64,000 bases of DNA from Pseudomonadota bacterium (lineage in GTDB: Bacteria; Pseudomonadota; Alphaproteobacteria; Acetobacterales; Acetobacteraceae): NCBI GenBank assembly GCA_021798915.1, contig JAJZBM010000009.1, positions 36,996 to 100,995 of the forward strand, in the 5' to 3' direction. Made by a program: the position numbers and the translations under genes. Of the stretch, positions 45,339-54,799 are shown one piece after another. The notes below the pieces were generated by a model, which saw only the letters and a list, made by a program, of their open reading frames with translations, searched no databases and was not told the origin of the DNA. The first letter of the stretch is position 1. Each line of letters begins with the position of its first letter.

Positions 45339-45490
45339 TACGAGGTCGAATGTCGGCGGAGGCCATAAGGCTCGTCCCGCCTCACTGACCGCCCGATCAC
45401 CCCGGCTTTCGCCCCGCTCGCGTTCGGGGCTAGACTGCGCCGGCTGCCGCGAGATCAGCCGGCACGCCAAATTCGGGGGAATGACCAGAC

Positions 45491-46723
45491 ATGCCGATCA
45501 CACGCCGCACCCTGCTCGCTTCCAGCGCCGCCCTCGCCGCGACGCCGCTCACCCGGGCCCGCGCCGCCGAGGACGCCATCATCCGCATCGGCGTGCTCAC
45601 CGATCTTTCCGGTCAGTACCGCGATAATTCCGGCCCCACCTCGGTGCTGGCGGCAGAGCAGGCGGTGGAGGATTTCCGGCCCGAGCAATACGGGTTCAAA
45701 GTCGAGATCCTCTCCGGCGATCATCGCCAGAAGCCGGATGTCGCCTCGGCGCTGGCGCGCGAATGGTATGACCGCGACGGGGTGGACGCCATCGCCGATC
45801 TCAACAACACCGCCGTCGCGCTGGCGGTCAACACCGTGTCCACCGAAAAGGACAAGGCGCAGCTCAATACCGGCGCGGCGTCGGGCGATCTCACCGGCAA
45901 GTATTGCAACCCCAACATGGTGCATTTCGCGCCCGATACCTGGTGCTTCGCACACTCCACCGGCTCTGCGATCGTCGAGCGCGGCGGCGATAGCTGGTTT
46001 CTCATCGTCGCCGACTACACGTTCGGCCATGCGCTGGAGCAGAACATCTCGGGGCTGGTCACCAGCAAGGGCGGCAAGGTGCTGGGCGCGGCGCGCTACC
46101 CCTTCCCCGGCACCACCGATTATTCCTCCTATCTCCTGGAGGCGCAGACCTCCGGCGCCAAGGTGCTCGGCCTCTGCAACACGGGTGGCGACATGGAAAA
46201 CTGCGTCAAGCAGGCGCGCGAATTCGGGCTTTCCCAACATGGCATGAAGGTCGCGGCCCTGCTCGGCTTCGTCACCGAAATCCACTCCATGGGGCTGGAG
46301 ACGGCGCAGGGGCTGTTGATTTCCGATACCTTCTACTGGGACACCAACGACCGCACCCGCGCCTTCACCACGCGCTTCCTCAAGAAATCGCCGCATAATT
46401 ACCCGAGCAGCCTGCATGCGAGCTGCTATGCCGGCGTCACCCAGTATCTGCGCGCGGTGGCCAAGCTCGGCGTCCCGGCGGCGCGCGGCTCCGGGCGGGC
46501 GGCGATCGCGGCGATGAAAGCGATCCCGACCGACGATGATTGCTTCGGCCACCAGCAAATCCGCCCCGATGGCCGCTTCATCACCCCGGTATTTCTTCTG
46601 GAGGCGAAGAAGCCCGCAGAAAGCAAGATGCCGTGGGACGTGTTCAACATCCTCGCCACCACGCCGGCCGATCAGGCGTTCCGGCCGCTCGCCGAAAAAG
46701 CCTGCCCGATGCTGAAGAGCTGA
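45491..46723 (+). CDS. LivK-type periplasmic substrate-binding protein
   Basis: ABC-type binding protein of 410 residues of the branched-chain amino-acid/urea class (Peripla_BP_6). The signal MPITRRTLLASSAALAATPL has a twin-arginine-like RR and ends near ARAAE. RIGVLTDLSGQYRDNSGP, KVEILSGDHRQKPDVASALAREWYD, LNTGAASGDLTGKYCNPN and DSWFLIVADYTFGHALE follow, typical of the fold. No permease or ATPase genes are adjacent, so it must work with components encoded elsewhere or serve as a sensor. The ligand is not known. Confidence 0.85.
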   Translation: MPITRRTLLASSAALAATPLTRARAAEDAIIRIGVLTDLSGQYRDNSGPTSVLAAEQAVEDFRPEQYGFKVEILSGDHRQKPDVASALAREWYDRDGVDAIADLNNTAVALAVNTVSTEKDKAQLNTGAASGDLTGKYCNPNMVHFAPDTWCFAHSTGSAIVERGGDSWFLIVADYTFGHALEQNISGLVTSKGGKVLGAARYPFPGTTDYSSYLLEAQTSGAKVLGLCNTGGDMENCVKQAREFGLSQHGMKVAALLGFVTEIHSMGLETAQGLLISDTFYWDTNDRTRAFTTRFLKKSPHNYPSSLHASCYAGVTQYLRAVAKLGVPAARGSGRAAIAAMKAIPTDDDCFGHQQIRPDGRFITPVFLLEAKKPAESKMPWDVFNILATTPADQAFRPLAEKACPMLKS

Positions 46724-46732
46724 GAGATACGC

Positions 46733-49700
46733 TCAATCCGGCGTGCCGAACCCGCCACCGCCCGGGGTTTCGATGACGAACGCATCCCCGGGCGCGAGTT
46801 CGGCGCGATCGACGCCGCGCAGCACATCGCGCCGGCCATCGCCGCGCTCGACCCATTGCCGCCCGGGCGCGCCATCCGCGCCCCCTTCGAGCCCGAAGGG
46901 AGCCACCTCGCGGCGTGAGGCGACGATCACCGCGGTCATCGGCGCGAGAAAGCGGAGCTTGCGTCGCGCGCCGTCGCCGCCGCGATGGCGCCCGGCGCCG
47001 CCCGAGCCGCGCCGGATGGAAAATTCCTCGAGCCGCACCGGATAGCGCAGTTCGAGAATCTCGGCGTCCGTCATGCGGGTATTGGTCATGTGCGTCTGCA
47101 CCGCCGCGGTGCCGTCGAAATCCGGCCCGGCGCCGGTGCCGCCGCAGATCGTCTCGTAATATTGATACTTCGCATCACCGAACAGGAAATTGTTCATCGT
47201 CGCCTGGCTGCAGGCGATCACCCCGAGCGCACCGAACAGCGCGTTGCAGGTCGCCTGTGACACTTCGGTATTGCCGGCAACCACGGCCCGCCCGGGCGAG
47301 GGGCTGAGGAAACTTCCCGGCGGGATCACGATCTCGATCGGTTTCAGGCAACCATCGTTGAGCGGAATGTCGTCGCCGACCAGGCAGCGGAAAACATAGA
47401 GCACGACGGCGCGGGTCACCGCTGGCGGGGCGTTGAAATTACCATCCGTCTGCTCGGCGCCGGTGCCGGTGAAATCGACGATCGCGGCGCGGCGCGCCGG
47501 ATCGATGCGCACCGCGACCGCAAGCGGCACGCCGCGATCCATGCGATAGGTGAAGCGCCCGCCGGGAATGCGCGCCAGCACCCGGCGCACGCTCTCCTCG
47601 GCATTGTCCATCACATGGCGCATATAGGCGGCGACGGTGTCCCAGCCATATTGCGCGATCACCCGCTGCAATTCCTGCACCCCGCGCGCATTCGCCGCCA
47701 CCTGCGCCTTGATGTCGGCGACGTTGACATCGGGGCTGCGTGCCGGATAGCGCGCGGCGCCGAGCAGGGCGCGGAATTCCGCCTCGCGGAAATGCCCGCC
47801 CGAGGCATTCCCCTCGACGAGAAGAAAATCGTCGATCACCACGCCTTCTTCTTCGAGCGTCGTGGAGGCGGGCGGCGTCGAACCCGGCGTCGTGCCACCG
47901 ATATCGGCGTGATGCCCGCGCGAGCCGACGAAAAACCGGATCTCGCGCCCGCTCTCGTCGAATACCGGGGTGATGACGGTGACATCGGGCAGATGCGTGC
48001 CGCCGTTGAAGGGATTGTTGAGGGCGATGACGTCGCCCGGTTTCAGGGTCGCGCGGCGCCGCGTGAGCACCGTCCGCACGCTTTCCCCCATGGCGCCGAG
48101 ATGCACCGGCACATGCGGCGCATTGGCGACCAGCGCGCCATCACCATCGAAAATCGCGCAGGAGAAATCGAGCCGCTCCTTGATGTTGACGCTGAGCGAG
48201 GTGTTTTGCAAAACCGCGCCGGTCTGCTCGGCGACGTTCATGAAGAGATTGTTGAACAGTTCGAGCAGCACCGGATCGGCGCGCTCGGTGCCGGCGGCGT
48301 TACGCATCTTGCGCGCGCTGGCGCGGGTCAGCAGCAGATGGTTGCGCGCCGTGATCTCCGCCTGCCAGCCGGGCTCGATCACCGTCGTCGCATTGGCCTC
48401 ACGGATCAGCGCCGGGCCCGGCAAACGATCGCCGGCGGCGAGTTCCGCGCGCTCGAACACCGGCGCGCGATGCGCCTCACCCTGGCTGAACAGCGTGACC
48501 GTATCGATCGGCGCCGGCGCGCCGGTGCCGCGGGGCGCCAGCGTCTCTTCGGCGACCGCTTCCCCCGGGGCGATCGCCTCGATCGCGACCAGTTCGGCGA
48601 CCAGTGCCCGCCCGGGCGGCGGCGCGAAGCCGAAGCGGGCGCTGTGCGCGGCCGCGAATTCGGCGCGCATCGCCGCCAGCGTGCCGAAGGCGACGGGAAG
48701 CGCGGCTTCGGTGCTCTCGATGCGCAGATGAACCGCGCGGTTGACATGGATTGCCTCCCGCGCCGCCCCCTGCGCGATGAGCGCCGCGGTGCCCTCGGCG
48801 GCGAGTTCGGCGAGGGATTGTTCTAGAACGGGGAGTGCCGCGTCATCGAGCGGCGTTTCCACCGCCTGCTCGCGCATCACCACCTGATCGGCAAGCCCCA
48901 TGCCATAGGCCGAAAGCACACCCGCGAAGGGATGCAAAAACACCTGGTCCATGCCCAGCGCATCGGCGACCAGGCAGGCATGCTGGCCGCCGGCGCCGCC
49001 GAAGCAGGCAAGGGTGAAGCGCGCGAGGTCATGGCCCTTTTGCACCGAAATCTGCTTGATGGCATTGGCCATGTTGGCGACCGCGATGGCGACGAAGCCC
49101 TCCGCGAGGCGCTCGGCGGTCTGCGCGATCCCGGTCTTGGCGCTGACTTCGGCGGCCAGAGCAGCAAATTTTTCCCGCACCAAACTGTCATCCAGCCTCT
49201 GATCGCCGGCGGGGCCGAAAATCGCCGGGAAATGGCGCGGCTGGATTTTGCCGAGACAGACATTGGCGTCGGTCACGGTGAGCGGCCCGCCATTGCGGTA
49301 GCTCGCCGGACCCGGCGCGGCACCGGCCGAATCCGGGCCGACGCGGAGCCGCGCGCCATCGAAATGCAAAATCGAGCCGCCACCGGCGGCGACCGTGTTG
49401 ATCGCCATCATCGGCGCGCGCATGCGCACCCCGGCGATCTCGGTCTCGAAGGCGCGCTCGAAAGCGCCGTCATAGAGCGCGACATCGGTCGAGGTGCCAC
49501 CCATGTCGAAGCCGATGATGCGGGTGATCCCGGCCGCGGCGGCGGTGCGGGCAGCGCCGACGATGCCGCCGGCGGGGCCGGAGAGGATGGCATCCTTGCC
49601 CTGAAAATGCCGCGCCTCGGCGAGCCCGCCATGGGACTGCATGAAATAGAGCCGCGTCCCGGCGAGCGAATCCGCCACCCGATCGACATAACGGCGGAGA

Positions 49701-50386
49701 ATCGGCGAGAGATAGGCATCGACCACGGTGGTATCGCCACGCGGCACCAGCCGCAAAAGCGGACTGACCGCGTGGCTCGCCGAGACCTGCGCGAAGCCGG
49801 CATCGCGGGCGATCTCAGCGAGCCGGCGCTCGTGATCGGGGTATTTCCAGGCATGCATGCGCACGATCGCGCAAGCGGCAAGCCCGGCCGCGCGGGCCTC
49901 GGCGAAGACTTCGCGCGCCCGCGCCTCATCGAGCGGCGTTACCTCGCTGCCATCGACGGCGATCCGGCCATCGATCTCGACCACGGTTTCATAAAGCTGG
50001 CTCGGCAGCGTGATCGCGAGATCGAAGAGGCGCGGGCGCGCCTGGTTGCCGATCCGCAAGACATCGGCAAATCCGCGATCGACGACGAGCAGGGTGCGCT
50101 CGCCGCGGCGTTCGAGGAGGGCGTTGGTCGCGACCGTCGTGCCCATTTTCACCGCGTCGATCACGCCGGGCGGGATTGCCGCCGCAGGATCGAGGCCGAG
50201 CATCGCCTTGATCCCGGCGATCGCGGCGTCCGCATAGCGGCCCGGGTTTTCCGAAAGCAGCTTATGGGTGACGAGGCGCCCGTCCGGCGTCCTGGCGACG
50301 ATATCGGTGAAGGTGCCGCCGCGATCGATCCAAAACTGCCAGCCGGAAGCAAGCGGGGTTTCAGGGCGGACGGCGGTTTCGCTCAT
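46733..50386 (-). CDS. Fused 5-oxoprolinase / hydantoinase A-B type protein
   Basis: Large protein of 1217 residues. The N-terminal half is the HyuA-type ATPase ([38 protein letters not shown], the second phosphate motif [16 protein letters not shown]). The C-terminal half is HyuB-type ([53 protein letters not shown]). This joined order and length match ATP-hydrolysing 5-oxoprolinase (OPLAH/OXP1), which opens 5-oxoproline to glutamate; related hydantoinases and acetone carboxylases usually have separate chains. It is divergent from a MarR-like regulator and MFS gene, suggesting joint control. Confidence 0.88.
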   Translation of the reverse strand: MSETAVRPETPLASGWQFWIDRGGTFTDIVARTPDGRLVTHKLLSENPGRYADAAIAGIKAMLGLDPAAAIPPGVIDAVKMGTTVATNALLERRGERTLLVVDRGFADVLRIGNQARPRLFDLAITLPSQLYETVVEIDGRIAVDGSEVTPLDEARAREVFAEARAAGLAACAIVRMHAWKYPDHERRLAEIARDAGFAQVSASHAVSPLLRLVPRGDTTVVDAYLSPILRRYVDRVADSLAGTRLYFMQSHGGLAEARHFQGKDAILSGPAGGIVGAARTAAAAGITRIIGFDMGGTSTDVALYDGAFERAFETEIAGVRMRAPMMAINTVAAGGGSILHFDGARLRVGPDSAGAAPGPASYRNGGPLTVTDANVCLGKIQPRHFPAIFGPAGDQRLDDSLVREKFAALAAEVSAKTGIAQTAERLAEGFVAIAVANMANAIKQISVQKGHDLARFTLACFGGAGGQHACLVADALGMDQVFLHPFAGVLSAYGMGLADQVVMREQAVETPLDDAALPVLEQSLAELAAEGTAALIAQGAAREAIHVNRAVHLRIESTEAALPVAFGTLAAMRAEFAAAHSARFGFAPPPGRALVAELVAIEAIAPGEAVAEETLAPRGTGAPAPIDTVTLFSQGEAHRAPVFERAELAAGDRLPGPALIREANATTVIEPGWQAEITARNHLLLTRASARKMRNAAGTERADPVLLELFNNLFMNVAEQTGAVLQNTSLSVNIKERLDFSCAIFDGDGALVANAPHVPVHLGAMGESVRTVLTRRRATLKPGDVIALNNPFNGGTHLPDVTVITPVFDESGREIRFFVGSRGHHADIGGTTPGSTPPASTTLEEEGVVIDDFLLVEGNASGGHFREAEFRALLGAARYPARSPDVNVADIKAQVAANARGVQELQRVIAQYGWDTVAAYMRHVMDNAEESVRRVLARIPGGRFTYRMDRGVPLAVAVRIDPARRAAIVDFTGTGAEQTDGNFNAPPAVTRAVVLYVFRCLVGDDIPLNDGCLKPIEIVIPPGSFLSPSPGRAVVAGNTEVSQATCNALFGALGVIACSQATMNNFLFGDAKYQYYETICGGTGAGPDFDGTAAVQTHMTNTRMTDAEILELRYPVRLEEFSIRRGSGGAGRHRGGDGARRKLRFLAPMTAVIVASRREVAPFGLEGGADGAPGRQWVERGDGRRDVLRGVDRAELAPGDAFVIETPGGGGFGTPD

Positions 50387-50428
50387 CGCGGTTCCTCGGG
50401 CTTGGTTGGTGATTTTTCGGATCTATCA

Positions 50429-50454
50429 TTGACAAATTCTTGGTAAATCGTCAA
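50429..50454. promoter_or_regulatory. Inverted repeat in the divergent promoter region
   Basis: TTGAC (50429) and GTCAA (50450) form the ends of an imperfect palindrome, TTGACAAAT ... ATCGTCAA, in the 106-bp gap between the 5-oxoprolinase and MarR-like genes. The patch is rich in AT. Binding of the adjacent MarR-like protein is a guess from position. Confidence 0.4.
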
Positions 50455-50492
50455 CGTTTTCTCAACGACCAACCATCAAGGAAATGCCACCG

Positions 50493-51026
50493 ATGTCCGA
50501 GCCCGAGGCAGCCCCAAAGATCCGGCGCGATCCCGTGGTCTCCTCGGCCCATCTCGCGGCCGGCGGCTCGCCGGCGCTTTCCGAGATCGAATTCGGCCTC
50601 ACCCTCGCCCATCACGCCTTTCAACGCTGGATGATCCGCTGCGCCGCCGCCGCCGGCGTGCCTGGCCTCTCGCCGATCGAAGTGCTGATCCTGCACACCG
50701 TCCGCCATCGCGACCGGCCGAAGCGGCGGGCCGATATCGCCCTCGTCCTCGACATCGAGGATCCGCATCTCATCACCTACGCGCTCCGCAAGCTCACCCG
50801 CGCCGGCCTCATCACCAGCGAGCGCGCCGGCAAGGAGGTGCTGGTGCGCGCAACCGCCGCCGGCGCGGCGCTCTGCGCCCGCTACGCCACGATCCGCGAG
50901 CGGCTGCTGGTCGCGGGGTTTGCCGCGGCAAACCCGGGCGAGGCGCCACTCTCGGCGCTCGCTGCCCTGCTGCGCGCGCTTTCCGGCCATTACAACCAGG
51001 CCGCCCGCGCCGCGGCGACGCTGTAA
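50493..51026 (+). CDS. MarR-like winged-helix transcriptional regulator
   Basis: DNA-binding protein of 177 residues. EIEFGLTLAHHAFQRWMIRCAAAAG forms the dimerising helix, GLSPIEVLILHTVRHRDRPKRRADIALVLDIEDPHLITYALRKL the helix-turn-helix and LITSERAGKEVLVRATAAG the wing. This matches the COG5631-type MarR proteins often found near sugar-acid or hydantoin genes. The start is set at ATG 50493 with AAGGA ten bases upstream; ATG 50484 is an alternative but lies too close to that site. It is followed after 27 bp by an MFS gene. Confidence 0.82.
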   Translation: MSEPEAAPKIRRDPVVSSAHLAAGGSPALSEIEFGLTLAHHAFQRWMIRCAAAAGVPGLSPIEVLILHTVRHRDRPKRRADIALVLDIEDPHLITYALRKLTRAGLITSERAGKEVLVRATAAGAALCARYATIRERLLVAGFAAANPGEAPLSALAALLRALSGHYNQAARAAATL

Positions 51027-51053
51027 CCCCGCCAGTCAGAAAGGAATCCGGCC

Positions 51054-52328
51054 ATTTCCGAGATCACCGCGCCCCCCGCCGAAACCGGCCTATGGGCGTT
51101 TTTCCGCAGCATGACCGCGCCCGAACGCGGCACGTTCGTCGCCTGTGCCTCCGGTTATGCACTCGATGGCATGGATTTCATGATCTATCCGCTGGTGCTG
51201 GGCTCGATCATGCAGCTTTGGCAGGTCGGCGGCGGACGCGCCGGCCTCGCCGCGACGGTGACCCTGTTCGCCTCCGCGATCGGCGGCTGGCTCGCCGGGT
51301 TTCTGTCGGACCGCATCGGCCGGGTGCGCACCCTGCAGCTCACCATTCTATGGTTCTCGCTATTCAGCCTGCTCTCGGCCTTCGCGCAGAGCTTCAATCA
51401 GTTGCTTCTCTTTCGCATGCTGCTCGGATTCGGCTTCGGCGGCGAATGGACGGTCGGCGCGGTGCTGATGGGGGAAGTGATCCGCCCGGCATTTCGCGGC
51501 CGCGCGGTGGGCTCGGTGCAGGCCGGCTGGGCGATCGGCTGGGGGGCGGCGGTGCTCGGCCAGGCGATCCTATTTTCCGAACTTTCGCCTGCGCTCGCCT
51601 GGCGGGCAATGTTCGCCCTCGGCGTCGCCCCGGCGCTGCTCACGCTCTATATCCGCCGCCACGTCGCCGAGCCGGAGCTCGCGGCGCGGAACCGGGCGCG
51701 GCACCTTGCCAAGGACACGCCACATCCGACGCTCACGCGCATTTTCGCCCGCGACATCGTGGCGACGACATTCCTCGCCTCCCTCGCCTCGACCGGCGCC
51801 CAAGGCGGCTATTACGCCATCACCACCTGGCTTCCGACCTTCCTCAAAACCAGCCGCGGGCTCAGCGTGATCGGCTCGACCGGCTATCTCGCGACACTGA
51901 TCGCCGGCAGCTTCGCCGGCTACCTCGCCGGCGCCTGGCTCGCCGACCGGATCGGGCGGCGGATGTTGTTTCTCGTCTTCTCGGCGGCGGCGATCGTTCT
52001 CGTTCTCGCCTATACCCAATTCCCGATCCCGAACCAGGCGATGCTGGTGCTCGGCTTTCCGCTCGGCTTCTTCGCCTCGGGGTATTTTTCCGGCTTCGGC
52101 CCGTTCCTCACCGAATTATTCCCGACCGCGATGCGCGGCTCGGGGCAGGGATTCTGCTATAATTTCGGCCGCGGCATCGGCGCCCTGTTCCCGACCCTGG
52201 TCGGCTATCTGGCGGAGATCATTCCGCTCGCCGACGCCATCGCGGTGTTCGCGGTCATCGCCTATGTGGTGTTTTTCCTCGCCGCCTTCGCCCTGCCCGA
52301 AACCCGCGGGCGGGCGCTCGATCACTGA
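51054..52328 (+). CDS. MFS transporter, probably starting at an ATT codon
   Basis: Inner-membrane carrier of 424 residues by this start. Segments ACASGYALDGMDFMIYPLVLGSI, GFLSDRIGRVRTLQLTILWFSLFS, FRMLLGFGFGGEWTVGAVLMGE and CYNFGRGIGALFPTLVGYLAE place it in the metabolite:H+ symporter group. The first ATG (51111) has no ribosome site and would begin just before helix 1. Upstream, AAAGGA stands eight bases before ATT at 51054; from there the frame reads ISEITAPPAETGLWAFFRSM, the usual N-terminus of such carriers. No ATG, GTG or TTG lies between the preceding stop at 51024 and 51111. It probably shares a transcript with the MarR-like gene. Confidence 0.82.
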   Translation: MSEITAPPAETGLWAFFRSMTAPERGTFVACASGYALDGMDFMIYPLVLGSIMQLWQVGGGRAGLAATVTLFASAIGGWLAGFLSDRIGRVRTLQLTILWFSLFSLLSAFAQSFNQLLLFRMLLGFGFGGEWTVGAVLMGEVIRPAFRGRAVGSVQAGWAIGWGAAVLGQAILFSELSPALAWRAMFALGVAPALLTLYIRRHVAEPELAARNRARHLAKDTPHPTLTRIFARDIVATTFLASLASTGAQGGYYAITTWLPTFLKTSRGLSVIGSTGYLATLIAGSFAGYLAGAWLADRIGRRMLFLVFSAAAIVLVLAYTQFPIPNQAMLVLGFPLGFFASGYFSGFGPFLTELFPTAMRGSGQGFCYNFGRGIGALFPTLVGYLAEIIPLADAIAVFAVIAYVVFFLAAFALPETRGRALDH

Positions 52329-52506
52329 AGGGGGCACGGCAAGAGGGCGTGGCGAAAAACCGTCTAGGAGCAGGGGCCAAGAGATATCCCCACCTCTCGA
52401 AACCCCGCTACGGCGGCCGGAAATCGGAAGAAAAGCGAGTTTTTACAAATGGTTGAATTTTAACATTGGGGTAATCTCGGAACTTCACGCCCATCCTCCC
52501 ACAGAT

Positions 52507-53223
52507 TTACCCACATCCTGGCGGGGATAAAGGCATCGGGGCTGCGTCCCAGGCCGCCTGGATCCCGGCGAGCAGGGCCGCGCGTGGCAATCCGGCCGCG
52601 AGCGGCGGGCAGACGACGATATGGATCGGCCCCGGGCGCTTGAAAAATGCATTCTTTCCCCATCGCCGGCCCGAATCGGTTGCAACCGGGATCACCGGCA
52701 GATTCACCGCCGCCGCCATCGCCGCGACCCCCGGCTGCAACGCCCGCCGCTCGCCCGGACGGGTGCGGGTGCCTTCCGGGAAAATCACGATCTGGCGCCC
52801 CTCCGCCACCGCGAGCCGGGTCTCGTCGCGCAGACCGCGCAAGGCCGCCGCGCCCCCGGCGCGATCGACCAAAATCATCCCGGCGAGCGGCGTGAGCGGC
52901 CCGAACAGCGGAATTTTCACCAGCTCCCGCTTCATCACATAGGCCGGGCGGGGCAGCAGCGTCAGCCAGACCAGCGTGTCATAGGCCGATTGATGCTGGG
53001 AGGCGATCAGCATCGGCCCATCCGGCGGCAGATGCTCCTCCCCGATCAGCACCGGGTAGATGCCGCTGATCCGCCGCAAACCGCCGAGCAAGAGCCGCGC
53101 CCAGAATTGCGCATACGCCAGCGCCCGGCCTGGCGCGAACCAGCGCACACCGAAACCGCCGAGGCCGAGCACGAAGGTGAGCAGGAAGAAATAGAGATTG
53201 AACAGCACCGAACGCAGAAACAT
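52507..53223 (-). CDS. plsC: 1-acyl-sn-glycerol-3-phosphate acyltransferase (PlsC-like)
   Basis: Membrane-bound acyltransferase of 238 residues of the PlsC/LPLAT family. An N-terminal hydrophobic helix (VLFNLYFFLLTFVLGLGG) is followed by the catalytic block ASQHQSAYDTLVW (HxxxxD type), VMKRELVKIPLFGPLTPLAGMILVDR and the substrate-binding FPEGTRTRPGE. It makes phosphatidic acid from lysophosphatidic acid. The ATG at 53223 overlaps the ydcF stop (TGATG), and the gene ends the ftsE-ftsX-ydcF-plsC operon. The region 52329-52506 between it and the convergent MFS gene holds nothing recognised. Confidence 0.88.
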   Translation of the reverse strand: MFLRSVLFNLYFFLLTFVLGLGGFGVRWFAPGRALAYAQFWARLLLGGLRRISGIYPVLIGEEHLPPDGPMLIASQHQSAYDTLVWLTLLPRPAYVMKRELVKIPLFGPLTPLAGMILVDRAGGAAALRGLRDETRLAVAEGRQIVIFPEGTRTRPGERRALQPGVAAMAAAVNLPVIPVATDSGRRWGKNAFFKRPGPIHIVVCPPLAAGLPRAALLAGIQAAWDAAPMPLSPPGCG

Positions 53224-53819
53224 CACGCCCCCCCATCATGTCCTGGCAGCAGCGCCGAGAGCCCGGAGGCGACGATCAGGAATTTGCTGTATTCGACGGC
53301 GAGCAGCCTGAGCGTCGTCCATTGCCGGAGGCTGCGCATCGCCGGCGGCACGACCACGGCGGCGTACAGCGTGACATCGGGCATGGCGCGGGCGAATTCG
53401 GCGCGGGCACGCGGCATGTGATAGGTCGCGGTCACCAGGATCAGCGAGCGGAAGCCATTTTGCCGCGCCCAGAGCGCTGCCTCGGCGGCGTTGCCGCGGG
53501 TCGAGAGCGCCGCCCGGCCGAAGGTGACATGGCCGGCGAGCGGCGCCGGATCGAGCCCGGCATGGCGCGCCATCTCGGCGAGGTCGAGCTTCGAGGACAC
53601 TCCCGAGACCAGCAATTCCCGCCCCTTACCGGCGGCCAGCAGGCGCAACCCGTCGGCGATCCGGTCCGCCCCGCCGGTGAGGACGACGATCCCGTCGGCG
53701 CGCGGCGGATCGGTCGGCGGCGAGGCGCCGGTCGCGGCGACGAACCAGAAAAGCCCGGCGAACCAGAGGATGGCGGCGGCCAGCGCGAGTGCCAAGGCCG
53801 TGTGCCCGGCGCGGGTCAT
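53223..53819 (-). CDS. YdcF-family (DUF218) membrane protein
   Basis: Protein of 198 residues with one N-terminal membrane helix (LALALAAAILWFAGLFWFVAA) and a DUF218 domain. The latter shows ADGIVVLTGGADRIADGLRLLAAGKG, ELLVSGVSSK, STRGNAAEAALWARQNGF and LILVTATYHMPRARAEFARAM. The family includes ElyC/SanA/YdcF, linked to envelope precursor metabolism; the substrate is not certain. The ATG at 53819 overlaps the ftsX stop (ATGA). A much longer open frame upstream overlaps ftsX and is not coding. Confidence 0.86.
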   Translation of the reverse strand: MTRAGHTALALALAAAILWFAGLFWFVAATGASPPTDPPRADGIVVLTGGADRIADGLRLLAAGKGRELLVSGVSSKLDLAEMARHAGLDPAPLAGHVTFGRAALSTRGNAAEAALWARQNGFRSLILVTATYHMPRARAEFARAMPDVTLYAAVVVPPAMRSLRQWTTLRLLAVEYSKFLIVASGLSALLPGHDGGA

Positions 53820-54799
53820 GGCAAGCGGCGAAGCCATCGCCGCACCGTCACCTGCGCCGTGAGCCAGCCGATCACCGCCGCCGCCACCGGCAGCACCACC
53901 AGCCACAGCGCCGCCATCGGCCCGATGCCGCCGGCCGCACCACCGCCCCCACCCACGCCACCGCCCACGCCACCGCCCACGCCACCGCCCACGCCACCGC
54001 CACCGGGCACCATCAGCGCCGCGAACGGGGCGGCGAGCCGCGCGAGCAGCGCCAGCGCCGGCAGCGACGCCAGCGTGCCGAAGATCCCGCCGAGCGCCGC
54101 CAGCCATAGGGCGCGGGCGGCGAATCGGTTGGCGATATAGGAGTCGCTCGCGCCCAGACCATGCACGATCTCCAGCGCCTCGCGCCGCGCCGCGAGACTG
54201 GCGCGGGTCGCGATCGCGATCACCAGGGCGGCGATCACCCCGACGATGAGCAGCGCCAGCGCCGCCAGCGCCTCTAAACTGCGGGCCAGCGCCGCGAGAC
54301 GCGCAAACCACGGCCCCGCCGCTTCGACCAGCGCCCCTGGTGCCGGCCGCGCCAGCCGGAGCGCGAGCGCGTCCTCGGCGACCGGGGGCGCCGCGGCGGC
54401 GCGGCGGACGGTGATCACCGCCGGCACCGCAAGGCCAAGGGCGCGTGGCGCCGCCCCCAGCCAGGGGCGGAGCAGCGCCTCGAGTTCGGCGTCGCCGAGA
54501 CGATGTGCGGCGGCGATTTCGGGATCGGCGCGGAGCAGGGCGAGCACCGCCTCCGCCCGGCTCCCGGCGCCGGTGGCCGCTGGCGCCTCGGGCTCGGGCA
54601 CCTGCACCGTCAAGCTCGCGCCGGCCCCTTCGCGCCAATGCCGGGCGAGCCCCGCCGCGGCCAGCATCCCGGCGAGTGCCAGCGCGGCGAGCAAAGCCAC
54701 CGCCGCGACCAGAAGCGGCAGGAGACGCGGGGCGAAAGCGCGCTTGAGGCCGAGTTCGTCAAACCCCGCCGGACGCAGCCGGGCGCGGGCGCTAACCAT
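53816..54799 (-). CDS. ftsX: Cell division ABC transporter permease FtsX
   Basis: Four-helix membrane protein of 327 residues that works with FtsE to control peptidoglycan hydrolases at the septum. Helix 1 is around LLVAAVALLAALALAGMLAAAG, followed by a periplasmic domain of about 130 residues, helix 2 (ALAALALLIVGVIAALVIAI), helix 3 (ALWLAALGGIFGTLASL), and helix 4 near the C-terminus. Between helices 3 and 4 lies an unusual Gly/Val run (GGGVGGGVGGG) coded by a perfect 12-bp tandem repeat. The start ATG 54799 overlaps the end of ftsE by 8 bp. Confidence 0.87.
   Translation of the reverse strand: MVSARARLRPAGFDELGLKRAFAPRLLPLLVAAVALLAALALAGMLAAAGLARHWREGAGASLTVQVPEPEAPAATGAGSRAEAVLALLRADPEIAAAHRLGDAELEALLRPWLGAAPRALGLAVPAVITVRRAAAAPPVAEDALALRLARPAPGALVEAAGPWFARLAALARSLEALAALALLIVGVIAALVIAIATRASLAARREALEIVHGLGASDSYIANRFAARALWLAALGGIFGTLASLPALALLARLAAPFAALMVPGGGGVGGGVGGGVGGGVGGGGGAAGGIGPMAALWLVVLPVAAAVIGWLTAQVTVRRWLRRLP
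53952..53999. repeat. 12-bp tandem repeat inside ftsX
   Basis: Four exact copies of CCCACGCCACCG, with partial copies on both sides. Each adds four residues (GGVG) to the loop between membrane helices 3 and 4. The copy number is likely to vary by slippage without breaking the frame. Confidence 0.9.

Larger units (their letters stand above)
45069..45490. promoter_or_regulatory. Gene-free region with AT-rich palindromes
   Basis: 422 bases between the small ORF and the binding-protein gene. The centre is richer in AT than its surroundings and holds a perfect 12-bp palindrome, ACGTTATAACGT (45263-45274), and a near-perfect 16-bp one, TGTATCATATGTTACA (45323-45338). They probably serve as operators for the divergent transcripts. 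No gene could be supported here. Confidence 0.5.

Noticed and set aside
45084..45368. Plus-strand ORFs in the gap before the LivK-type gene
   Set aside because: They cross the palindromes and AT-rich patch, lack ribosome sites and have no family features.
51111..52328. ATG at 51111 as the start of the carrier gene
   Set aside because: No ribosome site precedes it and it removes the usual N-terminal segment. It remains the fallback if ATT is not used.
53820..54638. N-terminal extension of the YdcF-like frame over ftsX
   Set aside because: It is Arg/Gly-rich and lies fully inside ftsX; the ATGA overlap at 53816-53819 gives a normal start.
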